A DNA stretch of 64,000 nucleotides from Actinostola sp. cb2023 (lineage: Eukaryota > Cnidaria > Anthozoa > Actiniaria > Actinostolidae), in NCBI GenBank assembly GCA_033675265.1, contig JAUJYZ010001398.1:1-64000 (forward strand), in the 5' to 3' direction. This document shows positions 55,101 through 64,000 of this stretch, in pieces. The translations under genes and the position numbers were made by a program. The first letter of the stretch is position 1. Every line of letters starts with the position of its first letter. The notes beneath the pieces were generated by a model. It had not been told where the DNA came from, ran no database searches, and saw nothing but the letters and a program-made list of their open reading frames with translations.

Positions 55101-58100
55101 TAATATTATTATTATTACAGTACTTTGTTATTTAAGGGAAGTAACGACCACATATTTTTAAGCTTTCGACTATACATGTATTGTAGGATCTAGATATGTA
55201 TAGTCAGCGGTTTAACGTATTTTAGTAGTGACGTCAGAACCTATGTAATCAGTCAACACGAACGGATAGTCACGATGAACTGCTAGAGCCGTCAACATGA
55301 GGTAAATCGGATTCGTTATTTAGCTGTAATAACGTCATTTGGCAGTGATATATATATATTACATCGTTGTATTTCAGAACCGTCAATTCCGTCAGTTTAA
55401 GTTCATTCTTGTAAACCCATCGCAAGGAATAAAGTTATGACCGACGCGTGTTTCATGTGAAGAAGTCTAGCAGTCAGTCAGTAATTTATGTGATCGTACA
55501 TGTATGGTGTACAGTTGTATACCTTATGCATTGTTTGAAACTTAATTTTTGCAGTGTATTGTTCCTGCAGTTGTTTGTGGTCTCCCCTGTTTTATTTTAA
55601 GTGAGGCTGTTAGTCTCCTTGTTTTGGCAATTTAAGGGAAGCTTTGCGTCGACATTTTCATATCAAGAAATCCCCCATTAAAGTGTGCTGTTTCTCGGCC
55701 AGCTTTCCTATGTCCATATTTGGGCAATGTACTTACCATATTAGGAAACCCTGTAAATATTTTTCGCTTAAAAGTACGATTTTTATCGAAAAATCCATCC
55801 AAACTTACAGCAAATCGAGTAAATGAATGTAAACATTGTCCTCCATTTTGTAACACGGCCAAAAAGACTGGGAAACCTAACACAGGGTGACCGGTAAACT
55901 CGTGCCCAGTCCCCGTAGCTGGTCTACGTAAAAAGCACAGATTTCTTGATATGTTGTCTGACAGGCTTTTTCCTTTGCCACATTTGATAACGACCTTGAC
56001 TCGCCATTGTCTGTTGTTTTATTATTATTCATTTGTGGATCATTTCCACAGTTTGTTAGCCTTATTGGCTGTTTGAGGATGTTGCTATCCTTTGTTATTT
56101 AGGGGAAGTAATGACCACATAATGTTAAGCTTTCAATTATATGGTGCATACCAATCATTATGCATTATTTGAAACTTAATTTTTGCAGTGTATTGTTACT
56201 GCAGTTGTTTGTGGTCTCCCCTGTTTAATTTTAAGTGAGGCTGTTAGTCTCCTTGTTTTGGCAATTTAAGGGAAGCTTTGCGTCGACATTTTGTCTGACA
56301 GGTTATTCCTTGCCACATTTCCTTTGCATGGCTTGTCAGGTCGCCCCCTTATTTGTTTTATTTACATTCAGATAATTTTCCAGGAGTCTGCCAAGTTGAT
56401 TTTTCTTTCAGATCACTATGCCTCCTAAACGGCAGCTCCGTTCCATGTCAGCACATGGCCCGAAGAGGTCACGTTCAACACCATCTTCCACTTCTGTAGA
56501 GCATGAAGAGGCATCTATCCTACCCACTTCAACCTCTGCGACCGAGCCACGTACGACTTCATTACCAGACAACCTGGTGGAACGCATTGTCAACCAAGTG
56601 GTGGCGAAAGTAACCGAGAAGTTGTCGCAGTCTAATCCTGGTATATTTGGGCAGTCAACATCCACCAGTTCATTGGTCGAGGTTCCAGTAGTCAGTTCTG
56701 AGCAGTCAACACCAATGGTGAGCCATGCTTTAACCAATGCTAATGCTGCCCAACAAACCATTGCCTCGTCACTAGTAGAGGGATCAGTGGCTGCAGTGCA
56801 GTCTGCTCTGACAGGTGAGCCAAACCAATTAGCCTTACCCAAGGAACTCTTTTCCTCGCCAAATCTGGCAATTGATGCAAGGGTATCTGAAAAGCTCCAG
56901 TCCAAAATATGGAACAACGAGTATTTGGATTTTAGTTTACTTCTGTCCAACCCTGTGCTCGAAGGAAAATATCAGCTGACAGTCACAACAGCAAATAATG
57001 AGTCTTCTCATGCTTTATGCCTTGAGCCTGTGTCCAAGTCAAAGAAAATCACTAGTATTGAGACTTGGATAAGCTGTTTTCACATATTCGTGGGGGTTTT
57101 TACTCGCAAATACCCCAATGAGGCCCCTGCCCTCATGAAGTACGGTGAGGTTGTACAGGAGCTGGCATCGCGTGGCCAACATTGGAGGTTCTATGACGAG
57201 AATTTTCGCTTTCTGAGGCAAAGTCAGCCGTCGTCATTGCCCTGGGGCACAATCCACTGGGAATTGTGGATGCGTTGTCATCAGCAGGTGTCAAATAAAC
57301 CCATTATTCCACCCACTAGTATTAAGTCTAGGAATGACAACCCCCAAAAGGGTATTGTTTCAAATTCAGTCGAGGGGCTAAGTGTATGGGTTGCTCATTT
57401 AAGCATCAGTGTTTTAAATGTGAAGGTTCTCATCAGCCGAAATTATGTAATTTTCGTGCCCAACCTAGATCCTTCAAAAGCCGTCAGAATGCCGGAGCCC
57501 CAGCCACCAAACCTAAGTCATAATTTGCCAACTCCAGTTAAAGTTGAGCGTTTAAGTTTCTTTTTGTCTGGGTACAATCCCCCTATTGTAGAGCAACTCA
57601 TTTCAGGTTTTCAATTTGGTTTTCCACTACATTACAAAGGCGATAGAATGTCTTGTACTGCAAAAAATTTAGTGTCTGCCCTAGAAAACCCTGAGGCAAC
57701 GGACCAAAAAATTCAAAAGGAACTGGATGCAGGGCGTTTAGGTGGACCCTTTGTTTTTCCCCCTTTTCCAACTTTCTGTATTTCACCTTTGGGTATTGTT
57801 CCCAAAAAGAAGCCTGGGAAATTCAGACTTATTCATCATCTGAGTTTTCCAAAAGGGTCTTCAGTAAATGATGGTATTCCTGAAGAGTTTGCTAGTGTAC
57901 ACTATACAACTATCTCTGATGCCATCAATCTGGTGAAGAAAGTGGGTCAGGGTTGTTTTTTGGCCAAGACAGACATCAAAAGCGCTTTTAGGATCATTCC
58001 TATCCAACCACAAGCCTACCCTCTATTGGGTATGCAATGGAAAGATAGATTTTACTATGATAAATGTATGCCTATGGGATGCGCCAGTTCATGTAGAACT

Positions 58101-60283
58101 TTTGAAATGTTTAGCTCTGCATTGGAGTGGGTTGCCCAGAACAGGATGAATATCCCCCATATATTACATCTTCTTGATGATTTTTTAATTATTGCCCCAA
58201 CTTCAGATTTATGCCAGTCAGAGCTGAAATTGTTTGTCCAGCTGTGTGATTACCTGGGCGTTCCCATAGCACCAGAAAAAACACGTGGTCCAAGCACAAC
58301 CTTGTCATTTGCTGGTATTGAGTTAGATTCAGTACTTTTTGAGGCTCGTCTCCCACTCGATAAGGTTTCAAAATGCTTACTTTTTATCTCAGATTTCCTT
58401 TCACGGAAAAAGGTGACATTAAGAGAGATTCAATCATTGATTGGTTTACTAAATTTTGCATGTTCAGTGATTAGACCTGGAAGAGCATTTTTAAGAAGGT
58501 TAATTGACCGAACGGTGGGGATTCGCTCACCTTACCATTTGATTAGAATAACTAGTGATGTTAAGTTAGATTTACAGGTGTGGCAGTCATTCCTATCTGG
58601 CTTTAATGGTAAATCCTTTTTCTTAGATGATATCTGGTATAATTCAGAGCATTTGAACCTCTATACTGATGCATCAGGTGTCCTAGGTTTCGGTGCGGTT
58701 TTCGGAAATAAGTGGTGCTATGGGAAATGGCCAGATGGTTGGAAAAACGTTAATATTGCATGTTTGGAATTTTTTCCAATTGTCCTGAGTCTATATCTTT
58801 GGGGTTCGCACATGCAGAATCATAGGAATATTTCATGTTCACTACCCTGTACGGCCCAATGATGCCGCGTCTCCCAAAAAAGCTTATCCTCAAATTTGCT
58901 TATGCTTGTCCATTCTCTGTCTGTTAGTTACACGGTAAAATGTATGGAACAGATAGAACTAAGCAGATACCCTAATAGCCCCGATATGAATCTCGTGCTA
59001 CTACCGTTCATGTCTCGTACGCTACCATGACCCCGTGTTGACATACATAGTACACAGCTATTTGTCTAAAACGAACACATTTACCCTAATAGCCAGATAT
59101 TGAATGATCCAGATTAAAAATGAGATCATTTTGCCATTGAGTTTTGAGCTTCAAGACTTGGTGAACGCTACTCCTCCCCTTTTCATGTCTCGTACGCCCT
59201 ACCATAAGACCGTGACCTAACGTGTTGACATACATAGTACACAGCTATTTGTCTAGGGATTAATTCCTGCTGCTTGATGATCCCACCGTGCACGCGCGTC
59301 GCTAATCTCCACTAATGTTAGAATTCATTTTAAGAAGCCTGCGATGAAAACTTTGACATAAAGAAAAAGCACGTACAAATATAGATGACCTGCAGCTCCT
59401 TATGCATACAGTACGCGTGAGGCGGGTATTTATGCAAAGATTGCTTATTACGTTTTGAGATCCCCCTCCGGGGTTATACAGCTGTGTAAGACGTGAGCAT
59501 GTCGAAGAACGAGGTGTAGTCTTGTAGTCAATCGTTCATTGAGCTTGACAGAATAGTGATTTTGGTGATTGATTTTTTCCCTGCCTCACTCCCCTTTGAA
59601 TCCCTCCTTACAAACGCAAAATCGTATTTCCACACGATACTGTATGGCGACTTTTTCTAAAGCGTAATTCCTTTAAATGCATTGTTTTCCTGTCTTTACT
59701 AGGGCTTTAAGTCTTTCACATCTTGAACACATAATTGATGCATTTCACTGATAGCGTGCATCCATGGAGAAAAATGTCTAATATATGTTAGATATGTTAT
59801 AATATATGTTGACATGAAATTATTCTTTCAATAAAAGCGGCTTTGGGCCCTATGGTAATAATTAACTATATGGCCCATAGCCATTTTACTCCATACTGGA
59901 AGTTGTGTGTTTTTATTGCCCAGTAAACTAGCTACAAGGGAAACAGCACCTTTTTATCTTATAGGACAGTCACGAGAAGGCATAAATATTTAAAAAAAAT
60001 GTTTCGCGTGAATCAAGATTTCGCGACAAAATAAAATAATAAGTTTCACTAAAAGTGATAAAGCGCAACACCTCCTGCATTATCGCGGTATGGTAACAAA
60101 ACTAATGTTCACATTACAAATAAACCTTTTCATACCAGTTATAGCTTTGCCTCCTTTAAACTCCTTCAGCAGATCGATGTAGAAAAGTCCAAAGACATTG
60201 TGAGTGCCGAGCACAATGAACTGTTGCATAAACGATGATAATACAATCAGCCAACTCAGACCACCATCTAACGTTCCTTGCAT
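48714..60283 (-). CDS. SLC16-like monocarboxylate transporter (MFS)
   Basis: Four coding exons with consistent phases: 60136-60283 (49 codons, phase 1 out), 51193-51767 (1 to 0), 50757-51126 (0 to 1) and 48714-49192 (1 to stop), about 523 residues. Residues 6-11, DGGLSW, are the MCT first-helix signature ([DE]-G-[GS]-X-X-W). Other MCT-like blocks are EEYFSRLLVTSNGVALCGAG in exon 2 and VVFGRIAD in exon 3. The layout, with 12 membrane segments split by a long cytoplasmic loop between helices 6 and 7, fits the family. It would move monocarboxylates or related solutes across the plasma membrane; the substrate is unknown. The C terminus ends RETDV, a class I PDZ ligand. Intron 1 (8.4 kb) holds the Ngaro-like element. 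The start is M at 60283; in-frame Met codons at 60328 and 60421 would lengthen the N terminus. Confidence 0.85.
49193..50756. other. SLC16 intron 3; MITE, otherwise no gene
   Basis: It holds the CCGTGTTTACA MITE (49761-49952) and scattered 'ATTGTGAACA' phrases. No exon is seen. Confidence 0.5.
49761..49952. repeat. MITE, GCCGTGTTTACACT ends, right end duplicated
   Basis: Inverted ends GCCGTGTTTACACTTG and CTAGTGTAAACACGGC. The last 50 bp (TTAGTTTTCTGATTTGTACC ... ACGGCA) are present twice in tandem. A simple, unduplicated copy is at 62103-62245. Confidence 0.75.
50757..51126 (-). CDS. SLC16-like gene, exon 3
   Basis: Acceptor TTATCTTCAG, donor GTAAGT. It codes helices of the C-terminal half (LVGYLAISQTIGKVVFGRIA, VYCWVFGFHDGCFVLLIAVL) and ends at PPFAG. 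Phase 0 in and 1 out. Confidence 0.85.
51193..51767 (-). CDS. SLC16-like gene, exon 2
   Basis: Acceptor TATACTTTTAAG, donor GTAAGT. 575 nt coding helices 2-7, including GSISFGLCFFLGPITAAL and the cytoplasmic loop AKENISKTKLVDTSLF. The exon 1 to exon 2 join (KAIT-A-LAGSISFG) matches the usual MCT intron position. Confidence 0.9.
52068..52294. repeat. hAT-like MITE
   Basis: Inverted ends CCCCGTTCACACC and GGTGTGAATGGGG, about 227 bp. A similar internal sequence (TTTAACTAAACATGTTTA) occurs at about 26190-26210. Confidence 0.6.
52295..53965. other. SLC16 intron 1, no gene seen
   Basis: AT-rich sequence without a supportable exon, RNA gene or repeat I can name. Confidence 0.45.
54303..54887 (+). 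CDS. SGNH/GDSL-type hydrolase of the retroelement
   Basis: An intact 194-residue frame. Block I is VLVMGHSFV (Ser nucleophile in GHS rather than GDS), block III is ELGTNDL (GxND), and block V is DGVHLN (DxxH). The three catalytic positions Ser, Asp and His are therefore present. Such hydrolases are known in Ngaro-type and some other retroelements; their role is not established. ATG 54303 is the first Met of the frame. Confidence 0.8.
   Translation: MAFEVPRVLVMGHSFVKRLNRDINTSFLPRAGPDFNLQGTASVRLYGVGGRTVAKLRAFDLHVIRSFSPDVVILELGTNDLASLRPEVVGSAIEDLVRFILDSFSVRVVGVCQVIPRGISHLQATFFAQRARILNQYLEVVLDPLPDVFCWRHRAFSHPSKDVYLPDGVHLNPVGQYQLYRSYRRAILRAVSLP
54940..56390. repeat. Internal duplicated non-coding block of the retroelement
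   Basis: 54945-55025 is repeated at 56015-56095 (ATTCATTTGTGGATCATTTC shared), and 55529-55658 is repeated at 56161-56290 (GAAACTTAATTTTTGCAGTG shared). The order suggests a tandem duplication of about 0.65-1.1 kb between the hydrolase and gag genes. One copy was later split by a MITE at 55659-55953. Confidence 0.75.
55659..55953. mobile_element. 295-bp MITE with empty-site evidence
   Basis: 14-bp inverted ends CATATCAAGAAATC and GATTTCTTGATATG. The duplicate block at about 56290-56305 reads CGACATTTTGTCTGACAGG without the insert, while here the flanks are CGACATTTT and TTGTCTGACAGG. This defines the insertion point and a TT duplication. Confidence 0.8.
56418..58862 (+). pseudogene. Gag-reverse transcriptase-RNase H frame, truncated
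   Basis: 814 codons from the ATG at 56418. Residues 1-310 are gag-like. About 57355-57520 the true gag zinc knuckle (CMGC..KHQCFKCEGSH...C) lies in a different frame and ends at its own stop. The present frame therefore passes from gag into the RT frame through an apparent one-base shift near 57350. RT follows: AKTDIKSAFRI, MGCASSC and the catalytic LLDDFLI. RNase H begins with LYTDASGVLGFGAVFG and ACLEFFPI, then the frame ends in unrelated residues at 58862. The tyrosine recombinase gene expected downstream is missing. Confidence 0.75.
58863..59400. repeat. Degenerate 3' region of the retroelement with a repeated block
   Basis: CATGTCTCGTACG ... CGTGTTGACATACATAGTACA ... ACAGCTATTTGTCTA occurs at about 59009-59068 and again at 59181-59256. 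No coding sequence is seen. Confidence 0.55.
60136..60283 (-). CDS. SLC16-like gene, exon 1
   Basis: Start M at 60283, then QGTLDGGLSWLIVLSSF, the MCT helix-1 signature. The donor GTATGA follows 60136 in phase 1. Earlier in-frame Met codons exist, but the chosen start places DGG at position 6, as usual in the family. Confidence 0.8.
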
Positions 60284-63200
60284 CTTACACAGGCGTCTGC
60301 AGCATGGTTTCTCATTTAGGATATTCATATATATTCTCCTATAACATAGTTTGGCAATTTTGTTGTAACGGCAATCTTTGTTACACTTGTCACTTCGAAT
60401 TTCACTAGCTATTGTAAACACGCATAGACGAATTTAGAAATCCCGTGGTTTCTGACTATACACCTCTGTGGATAGCCGCAAGCACCATTGCTGGGAAGTG
60501 TTCTCGGGTCTTGCTACCTCGTACAATAATGTAAGGGATTTCCTTGAACAGAGGCTATCCATGTCATTCGGTTTCTTGGTAAGAAAAAAATGCCAATATG
60601 CGAATTGCTTTTATTCACATCGATTACATCCCTCCCTTACTTGTCAGACCGGTTTTTCAAAACCCACAAACACTGATTAATATTCATGCGATGTAATATG
60701 AATAATAACCACATTAATTCATCACGCAACCCTAAAATGTGTATTTACACTTGTGCGAAGTACATTAGAACTGCTGAAACATTGTAGTCTAACCATCTCT
60801 AGATGAAATACATGCAATTTACATTTTAGTGTGTCGTACTGCCAAATGTTCACACTCTAGCTTTAGAACGTTTTTCAGGTTTCAGCCTACTTTGTCAACA
60901 ATGTGAAAATCATTACCACTCAACGTCTGTCAAATCCTGAAAACTCAACAGTATTTTGAAGCCTGATCTGTTGTCTCCATTTCTAGATATAAAATACAGA
61001 AGTTTAGTCACAAATAATGGCTGAACTTTTACAGTCATTTTCATTTCCAACTTTTGATTGATGACCAAAAGAGAAAGAGCAATGATTCTTGTTTTGACTG
61101 AAACGCCTGAACAAATCGTCACGAACGACGAAAACCTGATAGGAAACCCGGTTTTATTCCATCATTCAAAACCACTCAACCATGGTCGTACGAGTGTCAA
61201 AATAAACAGCGTTGATTCAATGACGTTGTTAATAGCTAATGAATGAATCAGTTGTTTGACGAAGAGGCATTGCAGTCGGCATGCGATCGTGCAGTATTTT
61301 TCCTCGTTTCCTTGTATTATTAATGTTTAATTTAATGTTAGCGTGATAACTGTACTGACAAAATAAATGTAGATGACAAAAACAAATCGCGTATAGAAAC
61401 GCTATCATCACGTAACTAACGATCCGTTTAACCAACATAATTGTAGACGGATACCCCGTTATGTTAGACACTGTATGGTCCCTCCACAATGTATTAATAA
61501 AGGATTAATACAAGTATTTCCCATTCAGACACTGATATTATCTCGTTATCACGTGCAAAGCAAAACGCTAAAGTTTAATATGTTAATCGTTGTTTGATTG
61601 GTTTACCACTAATCCAATCATACCTCCATAGAGTTGGTGGCATCTAAAATAGATCGCACTTCCACTTTTACTATGTTATATATATTTGCTATTCAGACGA
61701 GACACAGGGAATGAATATTCATATTGTTAAGTCTTTCAGCTTCACCTTGGCTCATGTCCGCAGAACACTCATCGAGCTCAATGACGTGTCCCATCTACTA
61801 TTGATAACTTGTTCATGTACATGTTTCATAATTATATTTCCAACATACGAGCATATCCATGGTCTGTTTTTAAGCCCGATTCATATGTTTACATGTGACG
61901 AACCTGCAAGAACAGACCAGAGTAAGTGACTTGTGATCAACACCCAAATTATCCTTTGAAATTCAAAGAATCTCAAGGAGAACTTAGATTTTGATCAGAG
62001 ATCACATACGTTGTTCTTGCAGGGAGCCTTTAGATCAAGACTGCCTGGTTATTTCTAATACATCATTAACACACTTGTTCATTGAGGATAGAATACTCTA
62101 AGGCCGTGTTTACACTTGATGGTTTGCTGAAGTAAACGACTTACCGACGTAACCTTGGTAGAAATTAGAAAACTATTGTTTGTTGAGCGGTTAACCTTAG
62201 TTTTCTGATTTGTACCTTGGTAAAGCGCTCAAGTGTAAACACGGCATAAATAACTCAATTGTTAGTTCATAGTTTGGAAAGTTTTCTAAACAAAACACAG
62301 AAGATTGTATTCAAAACTATCACGGTAGAAACATAATTTAAAAAGAAGTCACTAAAGTCACTGACATGCGCATCAGATCCCCAAACTCGTCCCACATTCG
62401 AACAAAGCTGTGTAGTCGCAAATGCGAACATACCATTGCGATTTTTAGTTGAGCCATAAGAAAAGTGACTTATCAATTCAATATTGAAGACTTTATTTAA
62501 AGAGGATAACACTAAACAGTAACACTGACAAAACCCGTGGCCCTCGATAAGCTAATTTAAAATATAAATCTAACATTTCAAAAACTCATGCATAATTAAT
62601 GAGCAATTCGTCCAATCAGAAGGATGAAATCCATCACGTGCATGTACCTTTATACCCGGTAATGCGCTGCTTATTAGTATTAGTCCGGAAAGATCGCTCC
62701 TTGGTCACACTTTCGGACCGTCGTTCAAATGTGGGATCTTTTTGAGAATATTAGTAGTATCGGTTGAGGCGTTAGAAGCAACACGATACTGCTATGTTTG
62801 TGTTTTCCTTGCTGTTTTCTTACTGAAATCATCCGAAAATGTATTATTTTGGAAGATCGTTTTTGAAGCTGTCCAATAAACTCGCAGATCGCGTTTTATC
62901 AGGTCTAAAAAGTCTAAAACCCGATAAAACACATCTTGGAGGAGAATATACCAATAACAACTAACAGGTATATTAACTAGTATTCCAGGACATTTTTATT
63001 AAAAACAACCCTTACACTTCCAAAGCAAGTTTAATTCACAATTATTTATTGGTCAATTAATATAATTTACGCCAATATTCGTTTACTCACTAAGCTACCC
63101 TCGTATAACAAATGAAACGTTCTTTGTACATGTATCTAACAATCATTGCCATTCCAGGAGACGACCACCTACTAAATAAAATCATCTAATTTCTTTATTA

Positions 63201-63590
63201 AGTACGAAATTGATGTGTTGGACAGCACACGAACGAATCACAGATAAAAGGAATCCACAGTTGACTGATGTCGGCTTGTAGACTTTATATCACAATCCTC
63301 AGTACAGCACTTTGAGTTTTAAGAACCTAAAACTTTGTAAGTACGAAACTGATGTCAGCTTTATTTATGTGAAAGTGTCAGAACGTTTAAAGGTGCGAGT
63401 AGTGCTGATTTAGGTTCTCAAAGGATTGTGATACCATGTATAGCAGCCATATCCTTGCAGTAGATACTTTTCGTATGATCTACATGCAAAGCTCTCAGCC
63501 GCCATGTTTCGTTATTGATGACAAGAACCAAATATTCACCCACCAACTCTATTTATTTGCATTGCTGAAATGATCAGATGTGTGAGCATT
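60284..63590. other. Intergenic between the two SLC16 paralogs
   Basis: It holds the MITE at 62103-62245 and otherwise AT-rich sequence. The promoter of the first SLC16 gene should lie at its left end, but no clear motif was found. Confidence 0.5.
62103..62245. repeat. MITE, GCCGTGTTTACACT ends, simple copy
   Basis: The same family and orientation as 49761-49952 without the terminal duplication. Ends GCCGTGTTTACACTTG and CAAGTGTAAACACGGC. Confidence 0.75.
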
Positions 63591-64000
63591 CTATACATCA
63601 GTTTCGCGCACCTCGTTTGATGGTAAAATATCGTACAAATTTTCTTTGGAATAGACTCTGCACAGTAAACTATCTCTCTGACTAACTAAATGCTGCATAG
63701 AAAAATATTTTTCCAGAATTAAACTAATACTATTGTGTTTGTTTTCGTCGTTAATTATTAAGATATGTGGAACAGTGTCTTTGTCTTGGAATGCTGATAA
63801 AGGTGCTGATACTGGGCTGACACATTTGTCATTACTCTCACCACTACTTAGAGACCATGTTTTGGTCGTTTCACTCACATCTGATGGTAACTTTATTTCC
63901 TGACGCATGCTACGTTTGTTCCATTGCTGGGCGATCTCTGCTGGGAGGAGGATTGGGACTAAGAAGAGGAGACAGACACCAATGGTAGTGAACCCACCTG
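63591..64000 (-). CDS. Second SLC16-like paralog, last exon (partial)
   Basis: The stop is at 63591 and the frame is open to the window's edge. The right-hand part codes a membrane helix (GVCLLFLVPILLPAEIAQQW), as in exon 4 of the first gene, followed by a polar tail with EKYFSMQHLVSQRD, RVYSKENL and a terminal VRETDV. The frame upstream of M63908 is continuous, so that Met is internal and not the start. It is a tandem duplicate in the same orientation, 3.3 kb upstream of the first gene's start. Confidence 0.85.
   Translation of the reverse strand, partial: GGFTTIGVCLLFLVPILLPAEIAQQWNKRSMRQEIKLPSDVSETTKTWSLSSGESNDKCVSPVSAPLSAFQDKDTVPHILIINDENKHNSISLILEKYFSMQHLVSQRDSLLCRVYSKENLYDILPSNEVRETDV

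Larger units (their letters stand above)
53966..59600 (+). mobile_element. Ngaro/DIRS-like retroelement, incomplete
   Basis: Direct repeats bracket it: 53975-54110 (ACAGTACGCGTGAGG ... CCCCTCCGGGGTTATACAGC ... TCGTTCATTGAGCTTGACA) and 59408-59550 with the same phrases. Inside, in order: an SGNH hydrolase gene, an internal duplicated non-coding block, and a gag-reverse transcriptase-RNase H frame cut short at 58862. No tyrosine recombinase is found. SGNH hydrolase, this RT type and repeated non-LTR ends together suggest an Ngaro-like tyrosine-recombinase retrotransposon. It lies in the opposite orientation to the host SLC16 gene, in intron 1. Confidence 0.7.

Overview
The window is from an intron-rich, repeat-laden animal nuclear genome. 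Multi-exon genes with GT-AG introns, a solute carrier family 16 (monocarboxylate transporter) tandem pair, TTAA-flanked Kolobok-like DNA transposons, an Ngaro/DIRS-like retroelement with an SGNH hydrolase gene, many foldback MITEs and a Polinton/adintovirus-like element together suggest an invertebrate, most likely a cnidarian (anthozoan). The species is inference.

Layout. About 2.2-3.0 kb: the first coding exons of gene A, minus strand, which runs off the left edge. About 6.5-36 kb: gene B, a paralog of gene A on the same strand, read here as 11-13 coding exons over 29 kb. It starts with a signal-peptide exon at 35.96 kb and ends in an acidic tail at 6.5 kb. It includes 21- and 27-nt microexons, and all exon phases agree. 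I do not recognise its family. Its introns are packed with mobile DNA, including a 5,733-bp Polinton-like element (13332-19064) in the intron between exons 10 and 11, a TTAA-flanked element at 23.7-24.9 kb, a THAP-bearing TTAA-flanked element at 27.8-31.6 kb, and a 325-bp-arm foldback at 31.6-32.3 kb. About 36-40.8 kb: intergenic MITEs. 40843-48173: a decayed Kolobok-type transposon with TTAA duplications. 48.7-60.3 kb: an SLC16-like transporter gene in four coding exons on the minus strand, whose first intron holds the Ngaro-like element (about 54.0-59.6 kb). 63.6 kb to the right edge: the last exon of a second SLC16 paralog in the same orientation.

The most unusual object is the Polinton-like element. 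It has a perfect 6-bp target duplication (GATCGG), AG...CT termini and 1.17-kb inverted repeats. Between them lie only a C2H2-ATPase fusion, a small Gly-rich hydrophobic protein and two genes that are each broken in frame at an A-run. There is no polymerase, integrase or capsid gene, so it looks like a small non-autonomous or satellite-type relative. Each inverted repeat carries a complete tRNA-Trp(CCA) gene with Pol III boxes and terminator, both pointing outward.
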